The notes beneath the pieces were generated by a model that was not told where the DNA came from, made no database searches, and was given only the letters and a program-made list of their open reading frames with translations. Below are positions 8,461 to 17,357 of a stretch of 64,000 bases of DNA, one piece after another (positions within the stretch are counted from its first letter, which is position 1; every line of letters starts with the position of its first letter). Location of the stretch: positions 39,932,001-39,996,000 of the forward strand of contig NC_092594.1 of NCBI RefSeq assembly GCF_047663525.1, read 5' to 3'. The translations under genes and the position numbers were made by a program. Source of the DNA: Anas platyrhynchos (Eukaryota > Chordata > Aves > Anseriformes > Anatidae).

Positions 8461-8672
8461 GAGTGCTGTTAAATGCAGTTCTCGACAACTCGGCCTCTGA
8501 TTGGCCGTGCCGGCTGTGCAGGGAATGCTGGTAGGTGTAGTTTTCCGTCACAAGGCTTCCGGTAGGCCGCGTTGATTGCCCAGAGCATGCCGGGAAATGT
8601 AGTTCTGGGACTCCGAACTTCCGGGAGGCCATGTTGAGCGCCCAGAGCATACCGGGAAATGCAGTTCTCGGG
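8461..8672 (-). promoter_or_regulatory. CpG-rich promoter-like module with ZNF143/THAP11, ETS, YY1 and NF-Y motifs
   Basis: A 62-bp repeat is present twice, with more decayed copies upstream. On the minus strand each copy has a ZNF143/THAP11-type site (AACTACATTTCCCGGCATGC at 8604-8585; near-identical at 8666-8647), an ETS-type CCGGAAGT (8624-8617) and a YY1-type CAACATGGC (8636-8628). An inverted CCAAT box CTGATTGG is at 8497-8504. The combination is typical of CpG-island promoters of housekeeping genes. It is flanked on both sides by telomere-like repeats. Direction of transcription cannot be decided. Confidence 0.6.
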
Positions 8673-8736
8673 GACTAGGGCTGGAGCTAGGGTTAGAGTT
8701 TAGGGTGAGGGTTGGGGTTAGGGTTAGGGGTTAGGG
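8673..8736 (+). repeat. Telomeric repeat block T1b with G-quadruplex potential
   Basis: Four G-runs spaced by TTA at 8714-8736 make a canonical telomeric quadruplex pattern. It lies immediately downstream (plus strand) of the 62-bp module. Confidence 0.75.
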
Positions 8737-9007
8737 CTAGTGAATGCTGGTTCTCTGTGTTTGCAGATGACGGTGAGCGTGTTTAAACTAATTCCAGTTG
8801 AAGAAGTTTCAGTTACTTGCTTGGTGACGTTATCAGTTCAACATTAAAAGCTGCAGCAAAAGCAAAAGGGGAGTTTTGCTTCTAGAAACACCCCAGTTCT
8901 CCTGTCTGCACTCTGCATGCTGTTGAGCTAAGCCTTATAAATAAGTAAATAAACCAGAGCTGCTGCTGCTCCTCTTTTTGCTTTTTTGTGCTTTCCCCGC
9001 ATGCGAC

Positions 9008-9147
9008 CTCTGCCGCCCCCTGCTGGTGGAAAACGTGTACTGCAGGCGGCCGGGGGCGCGCATGCGCGGTGACGCCCGCGGGCGCCCTCTGCCGCCCCCT
9101 GCTGGTGGAAAACAAGTACTGCAGGCGGCCGGGGGCCGCGCATGCGC
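9008..9147. promoter_or_regulatory. Two tandem CTCF plus NRF1 motif cassettes
   Basis: Two copies of a block of about 80 bp. Each has CCGCCCCCTGCTGG on the plus strand (9013-9026 and 9092-9105). Its complement fits the CTCF core at every position of the usual consensus. Each also has an NRF1-type palindrome GCGCATGCGC (9058-9067 and 9138-9147). The spacing of the two CTCF cores is 79 bp and of the two NRF1 sites 80 bp. The block is GC- and CpG-rich inside AT-richer surroundings. Confidence 0.7.
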
Positions 9148-9197
9148 GTTGCTTATTACGTCTTTTTTTTTTTTTGATGTGTAATTTCCTACGCTCC

Positions 9198-9566
9198 TAG
9201 ATTTTTCTTCATATGTAAATGAAAGGTTCGTGCTAATTCCCGTTGAAAATATTTCATTTACTTTCTTGGTTGTATTGTCCTTTCTATGTTCAAAGCTGAG
9301 TCAAAAATACGGTAAATTTTGCTTCTAGAAACACCGCAGTTCTTTTGTCTGCACTCCGCATGCTGTAAACTAGGGATAGGTGACAAATAAATAAAAAAAT
9401 AAATAAAAGAACACAGCTGCTGCTCCTGCTCTCTTTCTTGTTTTTTGCCCCCTCCTCTTTCCCAGGTGATTGGGTTTGGGTGCTGGGCGGGGCCAAATGT
9501 TATACGAGCCCTAGGCATTCTATCAGAGAGCTCCTCCTGCGTGGGCTGCTCTTTGGGGTCGGTGCT
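9198..9566 (+). repeat. Monomer copy M3 with weakened promoter core
   Basis: Starts with CTCCTAGATTTTTCTTC and contains ATTGG (9469-9473), GGGCGGGG (9485-9492) and an altered TATA (TTATACGA, 9500-9507). The donor position reads GTCGGT instead of GTAAGT, so first-exon splicing as in M2 and M4 is probably lost. B units only. Confidence 0.6.
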
Positions 9567-9859
9567 TTGTTTATTCTTCTGTTAGCTACATGCAGGGTTC
9601 TTTTCGTGGGTCAGAGTCTTGTACGATATTTTAGAGGAAACCAATCTAGTAGTACGTGCATTCATTGCAAGAAGCTCTTTGGAGGTGATTAATTGTTATA
9701 GCACTTTTATGGATAGGATGTCAATGTTACTTTGTGTGTTTGCTTTGTTGTTCTATGTCCCTCATGATTTTTGCAGGGTTATAGGGCAGATGCCACCAGG
9801 TCTACCCCTTTTGTTGTTTTTGTTTTGTTTGATTTATTTTTCTTATTTTCTTTTTCGGA

Positions 9860-9960
9860 AGGGGGTTTGGGATTTGAGCGTCCTATTTTTTTGGGTTTGG
9901 GATTTGAGCATCTTAATTTTGTGGGTGTGGGATTTGAGCGTCTTAAGTGTTTGGGTTAGG
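9860..9960 (+). repeat. 30-bp tandem repeat in telomere-like tract T2
   Basis: GATTTGAGC recurs at 9871, 9901 and 9931, each followed by a T-rich spacer and GGGTTTGG or GGGTGTGG. It grades into TTAGGG-type repeats after 9950. Confidence 0.8.
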
Positions 9961-10079
9961 GCTTTTAGGCATAGGTCTTCAGGGGTTTAGTGTGGTGGAT
10001 AGTTTCGGTTAGGTCTGTAGGGGTTTCGAGGATTTCTAGGGTTAGGGCTTGCGGCTTCTTTGTGTAAGGGCGGTAAGGG

Positions 10080-10440
10080 CTAGGGTTCCAGGGAGTGCTG
10101 TTAAATGGAGTTCTCGACAACTCGGCCTCTGATTGGCCGTGCCGGCTGTGCAGGGAATGCTGGTAGGTGTAGTTTTCCGTCACAAGGCTTCCGGTAGGCC
10201 GCGTTGATTGCCCAGAGCATGCCGGGAAATGTAGTTCTGGGACTCCGGACGTCCGGGAGGCCATGTTGAGCGCCCAGAGCATACCGGGAAATGTAGTTCT
10301 GGGACTCCGAACTTCCGGGAGGCCATGTTGAGCGCCCAGAGCATACCGGGAAATGTAGTTCTGGGACTCCGGACTTCCGGGAGGCCATGTTGGGTGCCCA
10401 GAGCATACCGGGAAATGCAGTTCTCGGGGACGAGGGCTGG
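10080..10440 (-). promoter_or_regulatory. Second promoter-like module, four 62-bp repeats
   Basis: ZNF143/THAP11-type sites at 10217-10236, 10279-10298, 10341-10360 and 10403-10422 are spaced exactly 62 bp, with ETS-type and YY1-type sites between them. One ETS site is altered (GGACGTCCGG near 10247). An inverted CCAAT box lies near 10132. It has two more repeats than the module of A units, so the 62-bp repeat itself expands and contracts. Confidence 0.65.
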
Positions 10441-10498
10441 GGCTAGGGTTAGAGTTTAGGGTGAGGGTTGGGGTTAGGGTTAGGGGTTAGGGTTAGGG
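10441..10498 (+). repeat. Telomeric repeat block T2b with G-quadruplex potential
   Basis: Five G-runs of three or four separated by TTA between 10470 and 10498, directly after the 62-bp repeats. Confidence 0.75.
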
Positions 10499-10789
10499 CT
10501 AGTGAATGCTGGTTCTCTGTGTTTGCAGATGACGGTGAGCGTGTTTAAACTAATTCCAGTTGAAGAAGTTTCAGTTACTTGCTTGGTGACGTTATCCGTT
10601 CAACATTAAAAGCTGCAGCAAAAGCAAAAGGGGAGTTTTGCTTCTAGAAACACCACAGGTCTCTTGTCTGCTCTCGGAATGTTTTTGAGATAAACCAGAT
10701 CTTAAAAAAAAAGGAAAAAAAAAAACCACAGCTGCTTCTTTTGCTCTCTTCCTACTTCCTTGTGCTTTGCCCCTCCCCTTTCCCAGGTG

Positions 10790-10884
10790 ATTGGGTTTGG
10801 GTGCTGGGCGGGGCTGAATGCTATATGAGCCCCAGGCATGCTAGCAGAGAGCTCCTTCTGCTTGGGCTGCTCTTTGGGGTAAGT
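10790..10884 (+). promoter_or_regulatory. M4 core: CCAAT, GC and TATA promoter with first-exon donor
   Basis: Elements match M2: ATTGG 10790-10794, GGGCGGGG 10806-10813, CTATATGAG 10821-10829, donor GTAAGT 10879-10884. It lies about 300 bp after a telomere-like block and 210 bp before the first block of exon cluster B, so it is the best candidate start for the plus-strand transcript of this half of the unit. Confidence 0.6.
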
Positions 10885-11094
10885 GCTTTGGTTTTCCTTC
10901 AGTCAGTTGCAGGGTTCTCTAGGCAGACTGGAGCCTATGGATTTCTGGATTTTAAGTGCTTGGAATTCACTCAGTAGCGGGATGTTTAGTAGGGGCTGCT
11001 GGCTCACTGTTTTTTTGGGATGGTGGGATACTCTTCTGTTTTTGAGCTATATTTTAATCTCTAGATGTATAAACCCACTTGTGTAACTCTCCAG

Positions 11095-12139
11095 AGGACT
11101 AAAACCAGCTTGATTGAATGCTACATATGGCTTGGCAGCGTAGATGCAGCATTACCAAGAGACTGAGCAGAGTTGTATCAGAGTCACCTCTTTCATCTGC
11201 AAAGGGTAAGTTTGATTACCCCTGCCGAGGCTTGTGTGTGTGCATGTCTTTTTGGCATTTGTGGAGCTCGGTTGTTTTTCTTTGTGTGTGTGCATGTTCT
11301 TTTTTTTTTTTTTTTGAGGGTCAAACAGTGTGTTTGCTGAGTGTGGTTAGAATGAGGAGGTGGGGAGCTGCTCAGGACTGGAAGGTTTGGTTTCTAGGAG
11401 TATGCGGCATCCTTCCTGTGCGACGTGACTAATTGTTGGGCTGGAACGTTCCAGCTTTCGTGTGTCTTAAGCAATGTAGCTTGTGTAGTGTGTGTTGTGT
11501 GGCCTGGGCAGAGTTTGCTGTGGTGCAGTGGGCGAAGAATCTGAGTTAGAGCTGGTGAGCAGCTGAAGTACCAGAGCTGGGAAGAGAGAGGTCTTGGAGC
11601 AGGTACGCTGTGGCTGTGAGGTGCCTCAGAGTGTGCTTTTCTGTCTTTTGTTTTGTTTTGTTTTGTTGTTTTTTTGCAGGTGCTTTGTGCGGTCGTGGAC
11701 AGGAAAGGGAAATCCTCGTGTCGCGGAGCAGTGAGGGAGGGTGAGTGTTGTCAGCCTGGTCATCCCTTACCTGAAGCGAAGGGAAGACACTCAGGTGTTT
11801 CCCTCAGAGGGTCCGAGGTGAGTCTGTCTGGGATAGAGGAGCAGCGTGGCAGGTGGGCGCTTGCAAGCACAGTGGTTCTTTTGTCCTTTTGTGTTCCCCG
11901 GTGGTGTGGATGATGCTGGCCGCTCCTTTCAAGCTTGGACCTAATTTGCAGGTCCAGAGGCAAGTGGAGTGCTGTTTTGAAAGGATAAAAGTAAAGCTGG
12001 GGTCGCTTATGTTGTTGAGGGATGGGTGCTACTGCTGGCAGCTGAATGTTTATCTTCTGCCTGTGTTTTTCTTTTGTTCAGGCTGAAATGCAGTGTGCAG
12101 TGCAGGATGTGTCAACCAGCTGCCTCTGCAGTGACTCTG
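11095..12139 (+). ncRNA. Putative exon cluster B: three short exons
   Basis: Block 1 is 11095-11205 (acceptor CTCTCCAG, donor GTAAGT at 11206). Block 2 is 11680-11740 (acceptor with a TTTTG-rich tract ending TTTTTTGCAG, donor GTGAGT at 11741). Block 3 is 12082-12139 (acceptor TTTTGTTCAG, donor GTGCGT at 12140). Block 3 is paralogous to 340-392, so the unit contains repeated exon sets. The frames do not join into a long protein. A transcript from M4 would run through these and into exon cluster A of the next unit. Confidence 0.45.
11440..11455. promoter_or_regulatory. Perfect 16-bp palindrome with heat-shock-element spacing
   Basis: GCTGGAACGTTCCAGC is self-complementary and contains GAA-N2-TTC, the spacing of a heat-shock factor half-site pair. 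It is identical in all complete units. A regulatory role is only a possibility. Confidence 0.3.
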
Positions 12140-12385
12140 GTGCGTGATGAGCAGAGGTAGCTGTTAATTTTGGGGGTGTGGTTGTCACTGAAGTTATTTT
12201 CCTACATCCAATAGCGTAAAATTCCAGTTTGCCTTTTAGAGGCGCTATAAGTGGGTAAAGAGAAGAGATGGAAGCATGTGCCACGTGGGGCAGGCAAGCG
12301 GCTGAGGTACAGGAGGGGATGAGAGTATGTGATTTTTTCCTGGGGGTGGAATGGAATTGATTGTTTTGGTGTATAGTCTGTTTTG

Positions 12386-12480
12386 CTCCTAGATCTTTCA
12401 TTCATTGTAAATAAAAGTTTGAGCCAGTTCCAGTTAGGAATGTTCTAGTTACGACCCAGCAAGTATTGTCCTTTTAATGT
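12386..12480 (+). repeat. Monomer fragment M5 with AATAAA
   Basis: Matches the start of M1 and M3 (GCTCCTAGATCTTTC, then TGTAAATAAAAG, then CCTTTTAATGTT). AATAAA at 12410-12415 could end transcripts from M4. No promoter core follows. Confidence 0.55.
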
Positions 12481-13098
12481 TAAAAAAAAGTGCGGCAAAA
12501 GCATGGGTGCAGATCTGTTTCAGGTCTTGTGCATCATATTCGGTTGGAGATCGCGTCTGTTTCCATCCTCACTCTTGCAGAAGTCATCTGGGCCGCATCA
12601 GGAGCTCTTGCTTGGGAATTGATTTCCTAAGTGTCTTCTTAGGGGGTTTTCAGTCCCCATCCTTCTGGTCTCTTGTCTTGAAGGCAGGCTTTTTAGGCCT
12701 CCGTCATCCCAGTTCTGGCAGTTGCTTCCAGTTGCATGTTGTGACATTTGAGTCTCTCCTGGGGTCTGGTGCAGAGCACCTGTTCTGACGTGCTGTTGCT
12801 GTAGGGCTTTCTTTTTGGGGGTCACTTTTTCTTGTGCCTTGTGTTGTGTGTTTTGTTTGTAGTGTTTGTGGCGTGCCTGTGTGTGTGTACGTGTTTGGTC
12901 TGGAGCTGTCCTGCCTGGCAGTTAGTGATGACAGGTAACGTGGCAGTGCATGGGTGTACTAATACATTGTCTGGACTGTTTTGGTAAAGATATCCAGTCT
13001 GCCTCTGGGCACGTACTGAAGGGCAGCTGGCACAGTCATCTCTGTGGTGTTTGGCAGACTGGAGGGGGGAGAGTTGAGCTGCTTGCGAGCAACTGCTC
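12481..13098. other. Unit end, no recognised gene
   Basis: Contains a GT-rich stretch (about 12836-12890) and a 7-bp inverted repeat with a 2-nt loop at 13085-13100 that spans the chosen unit boundary. The 103- and 176-codon frames over this region, on opposite strands, are not supported as genes. Confidence 0.5.
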
Positions 13099-13437
13099 GC
13101 ATAGCACTTGAACGGTGTGCTTGAGGAGGTCTGTCGAATCTTGAAAGCTTACAGATATGGGGTTTTGAATTTTTTATTTTTATTTCTTTCCTGTCCCCAG
13201 TAGAGCGTAAACCTTTGGAGGAACCTGTCACAGGAAAGAGCTCCTTCTGGAACTGTTCAGCACTCGGGAGGCAACTGGGTGACTGGCTTGATCTACTTCT
13301 GAGGTGCTGAGGCAAGGAGGCTGCTGTTTTGAAACGATAGTATTGTAAATGGGGTCCCTTTTGTGTTGTTGAGGGATGGGTGCTAATGCTGGCAGCTGAA
13401 TGATTGATTCTCTTGTGCCTGTTTTCATTTGTTAAAG

Positions 13438-13853
13438 CTGAAACACAGTGTACGACACGGGACTTGACGACCAGAGCTGCTTTTGGCAAGGTGAGTGATG
13501 AACAGATATAGAAGGTAATTTAGGGGTGCAGTTGTCACTGCACCTACTGAACTACACAAAGTACAGTAAAAATCCTGTTTATATTTCAGGGGTGTTGTAG
13601 CTGGCCTAAGAGAGCAGATGGAAGCATCTGCCTCGAGGGGAGGGGAGGGCAGGGCACGGAGGTAAGGCAGCAGATGAGAGTAACTGTCCCAGCTGTGCTG
13701 TGGCTTTGGATGCTGCTTCAGCCTATGCTTTTCTTTTTGTTTCACATTTGTCTCACACAGGCTGAGTGGGGCCAAGCTGCACTCTGAAGAGCAGCACGAG
13801 AAGGGCGGGCTGGTTGTGAGCTGGATCGGAGCAGAACTGCCAAGTAGCACGAG
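13438..13853 (+). ncRNA. Putative exon cluster A, U2
   Basis: Same three blocks as in U1 (13438-13490, 13590-13661, 13761-13853), splice sites intact. It lies downstream of the M4 core of U1 at 10790. Confidence 0.45.
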
Positions 13854-14216
13854 GTGAGTGCGAAGGGTATCCATCTTGCTTTACAGGTGCCATGGCAGGC
13901 TCTCTAGAGAAGTGGTTGAGGATTGGAGAAGAGGTTGCAGATGATCAAGGAGCGACACGTGCAGGGATGGCTTGAAAAGGGTATGGCTGCTTTCTCTTCT
14001 GTTTATCAGGTGTCCCAGGCAATGTGGGCTGTGGTGTTAGTCTTTAGAATCGGAACAAAGCAGGTGCTGAAATGCTGCGTCTGTTTGTTTTTTTGTGTTG
14101 GGGTTGCACCTTGGTGAGTGTAGGGATGGGTTTTAAGTGGGTGCAGCGGAGGGCCTGGCCCCAGTGTCCTGTAGTGTGTTTTGACCCATCAGCATAGCCT
14201 TTTGGTTCTCAGGTAG

Positions 14217-15384
14217 TGTCGCGTTAAAGGGGTGTAGCTGATTAACCGTTACGGGCCCGGTTGGATTCAGAGTACTGAACCAGTCGGACATTCACCAAAA
14301 CTGGGGGTCCGTTCGGACATTCACCAAAAACGTAATAACCGCCTGGGGGTCCGCTCAGACATTCACCAAAAACGTATTAACCACCTGGGGGTCCGTTCAG
14401 ACATTCACCAACAATGCATTAACCTTCTGGGGGTCTGGTTAGATTCAGAACACTGAACTATCACGGATAACCACCCTCACCCTAGTTGCATTAATGAGAG
14501 CTATCACAATGCAATCAAGTATGGTTTATTACAGCAACAGGTAATCAGGTTCTTTTGGATTGCCGGTGATAGTGACTATCTGCAAAAGCAAGCTAGTATG
14601 CATGAAATACACAGGTGTTATAGGTGTTACAGGTGTTACAGGTGCGCAGCCTAGAAATAAACGCGTTAAAAGGATCAAAGACTCTATAGAGATTTATAAG
14701 CAAATATTCAGATCTCACCCAAAGGCGTCCCAATGGGGGGGCAAGAGAGGCTCAGCCCGTCGACTGATCCCAGGAGTCAGGAGGTCCTAAGGATGTTGTA
14801 TGTCCTCGGGATGGTATCTCCCCTGACGATGGGCCAATTTATATTATTTTCTATCTTTTAGGTGGAGCTTGAGTGGCTCTAGTCAAGCATATCTTAGTTA
14901 TGATTGGTGTAAAGTTTTCCCGTCTCCGTTTAAAGTAATAGGCTCCGAGAAATTCAGAGCGCATGCTCAGTGAGGGGTGGTCGCACCTTGGAGGCGGGTA
15001 GCTTTTGGGATGGAGGTGTGTTTTGGTATTATAATGATATTATAATGAGCAAAAAGTACACTAGGGTACAGCATTTGTCAAAACATGACAGGTCTTTGGC
15101 TTAGGGTGGCAAAAAGTGCAGCTTTGTGCACAAGAACAATCGAGGCCCCACCTGATTACAGAGCCTAGCCGTGGTGTCTCCACTCCACTCTACGCTCCGT
15201 GGTGTTCCTTAGAGCTAGCACACCAAGTTTCCCCAGCGCGATAGCATCTAAGGTTGGGAGCCTAGGGAATGCTCAGATAATGCAGTTATGCCCTACCCTG
15301 AAAGCCTCTTCAATGCTGTACCTTTTCCTTAAAAGTATGAATGTTAGTTTTATTTTCCTAGTTACTTCAGGCATTTACACCACA
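14217..15384 (-). mobile_element. Solo LTR-A, U2, 29-bp deletion
   Basis: 1168 bp between GGTAG duplications at 14212-14216 and 15385-15389. It lacks the 29 bp that in U1 are 1735-1763, just downstream of the TATA box in LTR orientation, so the start-site region is removed. TGG flanks the lost stretch on both sides, which suggests slippage or microhomology repair. Confidence 0.85.
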
Positions 15385-15465
15385 GGTAGCTTACTGAAGT
15401 AAGTGATTTTGCCTGCAAGTGGAATGGATTTTTTTTTTTTTTTTTTTGGTGTGCAATCAGTTCTG

Positions 15466-15732
15466 TGTTGCCTTCAGGGGGCAGTGGCGACCTGGTTCAG
15501 GAACGGCACGGCGACCAACCCCAGGCCGCTCGGTCCATCGGCTCACAGACACCAATGTGGTGGATGGCAAATGGCATTTATTGTCGAGTCACATGGGCTT
15601 ATATACCCGAGGCCCATAGCGTCACTTCCGCTTGCTTACATCACAGACCACACACTGCTGTCCGTCAAGGGAGGGGCTCCACCTTTCCGTACATTGCGAC
15701 ATCTTCCGGCCACCAGACCCTAACTACCCACA
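15466..15732 (-). mobile_element. Solo LTR-B, U2
   Basis: 267 bp between GTTCTG duplications at 15460-15465 and 15733-15738, the same insertion site as the U1 provirus. The low-coordinate half carries the 3'-LTR bases and the high-coordinate half the 5'-LTR bases of U1, as expected for a product of LTR-LTR recombination. Confidence 0.9.
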
Positions 15733-17262
15733 GTTCTGCTCCTAGATTTTTCTTTTTATGTAAATAAAAGATCGAGCTAATTCCAGATGGAAAAAAAAAT
15801 CAGTTACTTTCTTGGTCAGTTTGTCCTTTTAATATTCAAAGCTGCAGCAAAAGCATGGGGATTTTTGTTTCTAGAAACACCCTAGCTCTCCTGTCTGCAC
15901 TCTGCATGCTGTTGAGCTAAGCCATATAAATGAATAAAGAAACCACAGCTACTGCTCCTTTCTGATTTTTTTTTTTTTTTTTTTTTTTGTGCTTTCCCCC
16001 TTGCACTTTCCCAGGTGATTGGCTTCAGGTTCCAGGTGGGACCTAGTGGTAACTGAGTTGCAGGTATTCCATGACAGAGCTCATTCTGCCTGGGCTGCTT
16101 TTTGGGGTAAGCGCTTTGTTTTTCCTTCAGTCAGTTGCAGGGTTCTTTAGGTGGGTCAGAGTCTATGGACTGATGCGTTTTCCAGTAGAAACCGGTACGC
16201 ATATCTTTTTGAGTTGGTAACTGGTAGGATCTGTCACTGTAAAGCAATCTAGTAGTAGGTGCCTGTATTGCACGCAGCTCTTCCTCAGGTGAGTAGTTGT
16301 TATGGCAGTTTTACGGATGGTATGGTGATGTTACTTTGTGTGTTTGCTTTGTGGTTCTGGGTCCCTTCTGATTTTTGCCGAATTACGGGGCTTTCTGTGA
16401 GTCTTTGCCTGTATGTCAAATATTATCAAAGTTACAACCTTGCTGTTAAAGTGATGGAGCAGGGTTTAGTTGAAATGTATCATGGAAGCTCCCTGTGTGA
16501 GCATGTGTCTGAAAATGGCAGCAGTGGGCACGTAAGGGGTAGTCTGTTTCAAGTTTAGGGACAGTTTGTTATATTTCTGGAGCTTTTGCCTGTGTGTTTT
16601 CTGTCTGTCGAGTCTTTAGACCATAAAGCCTTCTAGGCTTTATGTCCTTGAATTTACGTATTAGAAGTACGTTTATGAGGGGTTGCCAGGTACGTTGTTT
16701 TTGGGAAACCGTGGGGTATGGTTCCTTGAGTGCATAAGTGCAGTAGTGCCAAGAGAGTGAGCAGGGCCACCTTCTTCATCTCTGCAGAATAAGTCTGTTC
16801 GGGCACACTTCTCAGGTAAATGTAGTGAGCAGATGAGGTAAAGGAGCTGGGAACAGAGAGGTATTGCACCGTAGCATGTTGCATCAGTAGTAGTCAGCGT
16901 TGCGGAGGAGGTGGGTGTCAGGGCTGGCGTGCTAGTGAATGCTGGTTCTCTGTTTTTGCAAGTGATGATGAACCTGTTTGACGTAATTCCATTTGAAAAA
17001 GTTCCAGTTACTGGCCTGGTCGTGTCGTCCTTTCAATGTTAAAAGCTGCAGCAAAAGCATGGGGATTGTTGCTTCTAGAAACACCACAGGTCACCTGTCT
17101 GCTCTCTGCATGTTTTTCAAGTAAAGCAGATCTTAAAAAAAACAAAAACAAAAAAAAAAAAACAAAACAAACAAACAAAGAAAGAAAATAATAAAAAACT
17201 GCTGCTGCTGCTCCTGCTTTCTTTCTACTTCCTTGTGCTTTGCCCCTCCCCTTTTCCAGGTG

Positions 17263-17357
17263 ATTGGGTTTGGGTGCTGGGCGGGGCTGAATGCTATATG
17301 AGCCCCAGGCATGCTATCAGAGAGCTCCTTCTGCCTGGGCTGCTCCTTGGGGTAAGT
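17263..17357 (+). promoter_or_regulatory. M2 promoter core, U2
   Basis: ATTGG 17263, GC box 17279-17286, TATA 17294-17301 and donor GTAAGT 17352-17357, all intact. Confidence 0.6.

Larger units (their letters stand above)
8893..10654 (+). repeat. B-specific duplicated segment (1.76 kb)
   Basis: Bounded by the shared landmark TTGCTTCTAGAAACACC ending at 8892 and again at 10654; A units have this landmark once. The telomere-like tract, the 62-bp module and the first part of the monomer are present twice, at offsets of about 1620 to 1762 bp. It therefore looks like the product of unequal exchange between paralogous monomers. It brings sequence not found in A units: the CTCF/NRF1 cassettes and monomer M3. 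The only other copy is in U5 at 48536-50299. Confidence 0.85.
1..13098 (+). repeat. Macrosatellite unit U1, type B with retained provirus
   Basis: First and longest copy of the tandem unit; the same sequence restarts at 13099. The phase is arbitrary (set by the window edge). It is longer than A units for two reasons: a complete short provirus where other units have a solo LTR (1861 bp more), and an internal duplication of about 1.76 kb (8893-10654) shared only with U5. No open reading frame outside the provirus looks like a gene: all are short, overlap on both strands and cross splice-like sites or retroviral LTRs. U1-specific differences include GCGCC rather than GAGCC in the segment near 6788. 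Confidence 0.95.

Noticed and set aside
8345-8650. 101-codon minus-strand frame with internal repeats
   Set aside because: The repeated peptides come from the 62-bp promoter-like repeats, which are explained better as regulatory DNA.
12140-12200. C/D-box snoRNA candidate (GTGATGA then CTGA), with a paralogue near 396-455
   Set aside because: The C-like box sits on the splice donor itself, no terminal stem forms around the boxes, and the C' and D' elements are not convincing.
12836-12890. GT-rich stretch as a functional Z-DNA or recombination element
   Set aside because: The GT runs are short and interrupted; nothing beyond low complexity can be supported.
12959-13489. 176-codon minus-strand frame, repeated in every unit
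   Set aside because: It overlaps plus-strand exon-like blocks and splice signals, has no recognisable domain or credible initiation context, and recurs only because units are near-identical.
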